From JAEVLT01 sp050496765 (GTDB taxonomy: Bacteria > Bacillota > Bacilli > Bacillales > Cytobacillaceae), in the NCBI RefSeq assembly GCF_050496765.1, contig NZ_JBNWEO010000007.1, positions 1 through 64,000 on the forward strand: 64,000 bases of DNA. The letters are read 5' to 3'. A model generated the notes under the pieces. The model searched no databases. It saw nothing but the letters and a program-made list of their open reading frames with translations, and was not told the origin of the DNA. The position numbers and the translations under genes were made by a program. Positions 63,413-64,000 of the stretch are shown here, one piece after another (the stretch's first letter is position 1; each line of letters opens with the position of its first letter).

Positions 63413-64000
63413 ATGATCCTTGTCTTCAATCGATTTCGACAGCCCATCATCGTTATTTCGTTTGTTCTTATCCTAATTGGGCTTTTTTTAGAGGGAGTTG
63501 GAATGAGTGAATTGAACGCAATTGCGCTTATGCTTGCAACCATTATCGCTGGCATGCCAATTGCGATAAAGGCTTTACAATCAATCAAAATGAAACTATT
63601 TAGCATTGATTTATTAGTCATTATCGCTATTATTGGGGCGATCTACATTCAAGAATATACGGAATCTGCTATTGTTTCCTTTCTGTTCTTGTTTGGGGAT
63701 TATTTAGAAATGCGAACACTTGAAAAAACGCGTTCATCGTTAAAAAGTTTAATCGAAATGGCTCCACAAGAAGCGATTGTGATCCGAGGTACACAAACGA
63801 TCACTCTTCCAGTAGAAAAAGTCATTGAAGGCGACCTAGTACTCATCCGCTCTGGCGGAAAAATTCCCGTTGATGGGAAAATTGTTTCTGGGCAAGCCAC
63901 CATAAATGAAGCAGCTATTACCGGAGAGTCTACACCTGTTTCCAAAACAATGCATGACAAAGTTTTCAGTGGTGCGCTCGTTGATAATGGCTATATTGAA
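63413..64000 (+). CDS. Heavy-metal P-type ATPase, 5' part (cut by window)
   Basis: The first 196 residues of a P1B-type metal exporter; the window ends before the phosphorylation site. The N-terminus goes straight into TM helices (QPIIVISFVLILIGLFLEG, LNAIALMLATIIAGMPIAI, SIDLLVIIAIIGAIYIQEY). The actuator domain follows with EGDLVLIRSGGKIPVDGKIV and the TGES loop in EAAITGESTPVSKT. No N-terminal metal-binding domain is fused; the HMA protein upstream may supply it. ATG 63413 has GGAGG seven bases upstream. The first helices look closest to Zn/Cd/Co or Fe types, but metal choice needs the missing CPC-type motif. Confidence 0.85.
   Translation, partial: MILVFNRFRQPIIVISFVLILIGLFLEGVGMSELNAIALMLATIIAGMPIAIKALQSIKMKLFSIDLLVIIAIIGAIYIQEYTESAIVSFLFLFGDYLEMRTLEKTRSSLKSLIEMAPQEAIVIRGTQTITLPVEKVIEGDLVLIRSGGKIPVDGKIVSGQATINEAAITGESTPVSKTMHDKVFSGALVDNGYIE

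Overview
The window is chromosomal DNA from a spore-forming member of the Bacillaceae. It holds a complete rrn operon with a 15-gene tRNA block in the order of the Bacillus subtilis rrnD/trnD locus. After it comes the B. subtilis-like run ygxA, ygzB, perR, bcp, gsaB, ygaE, ygaD, ygaC, ygaB, sspE, fabL, yfhS, mutY, yfhP, yfhJ, sspK, yfhH, recX, yfhF, yfhE, yfhD. Two SASP genes (sspE, sspK) and a SAM-I riboswitch fit the same assignment. All names come from reading the translations and local signals; no database search was run.

Layout. 1-7250 is a decayed mobile region: an IS3-family element, a small orphan gene, an abortive-infection-like gene (AbiJ N-terminal type) split by an intact-looking IS21-family element and carrying two further lesions, a ribbon-helix-helix protein with repeated upstream sites, and a tyrosine recombinase with an in-frame stop. 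It abuts the 3' end of the tRNA operon. 7424-14640 is the rrn-trn operon on the minus strand (16S-23S-5S-Asn-Ser-Glu-Val-fMet-Asp-Phe-Thr-Tyr-Trp-His-Gln-Gly-Cys-Leu). 14755-23045 carries ygxA, ygzB, PerR with a matching Per box, a cobalamin adenosyltransferase, Bcp, a two-TM channel, an ABC-2 exporter operon and gsaB/hemL. 23293-34477 holds a stand-alone glutamate synthase large subunit, ygaE, a proline symporter (putP/opuE type) and the ygaD ABC exporter. 34744-43720 is the conserved ygaC-yfhD run.

43768-57983 is an amino-acid biosynthesis block. A single hom gene lies under a SAM-I riboswitch. argG-argH and argC-argJ-argB-argD-carA-carB-argF are two minus-strand units, each preceded by two ARG-box-like 14-mers 20 bp apart. 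The argC promoter also has a perfect-looking cre site. Together these genes make carbamoyl phosphate, ornithine, citrulline and arginine from glutamate. 59213-64000 holds a DoxX-like protein, two small proteins, a glutamine-type ABC importer operon, an HMA metal-binding protein and the start of a heavy-metal P-type ATPase cut by the window edge.

The most unusual property is the density of short non-coding repeats, each of a different kind: a 14-copy 52-bp array (31798-32523), a 165-bp higher-order repeat (58237-58870), tRNA 5'-fragment cassettes inside the tRNA operon (8289-8582, 8754-8895), hairpins with a constant AGGAT/AGGAC loop and changing stems at two loci (14210-14335, 27864-28024), a DnaA-box cluster (43768-43892) and several small direct-repeat pairs. 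The AGGA(T/C)-loop hairpins, the tRNA cassettes and the 52-bp array are the best candidates for something not yet described; none is proven functional here.
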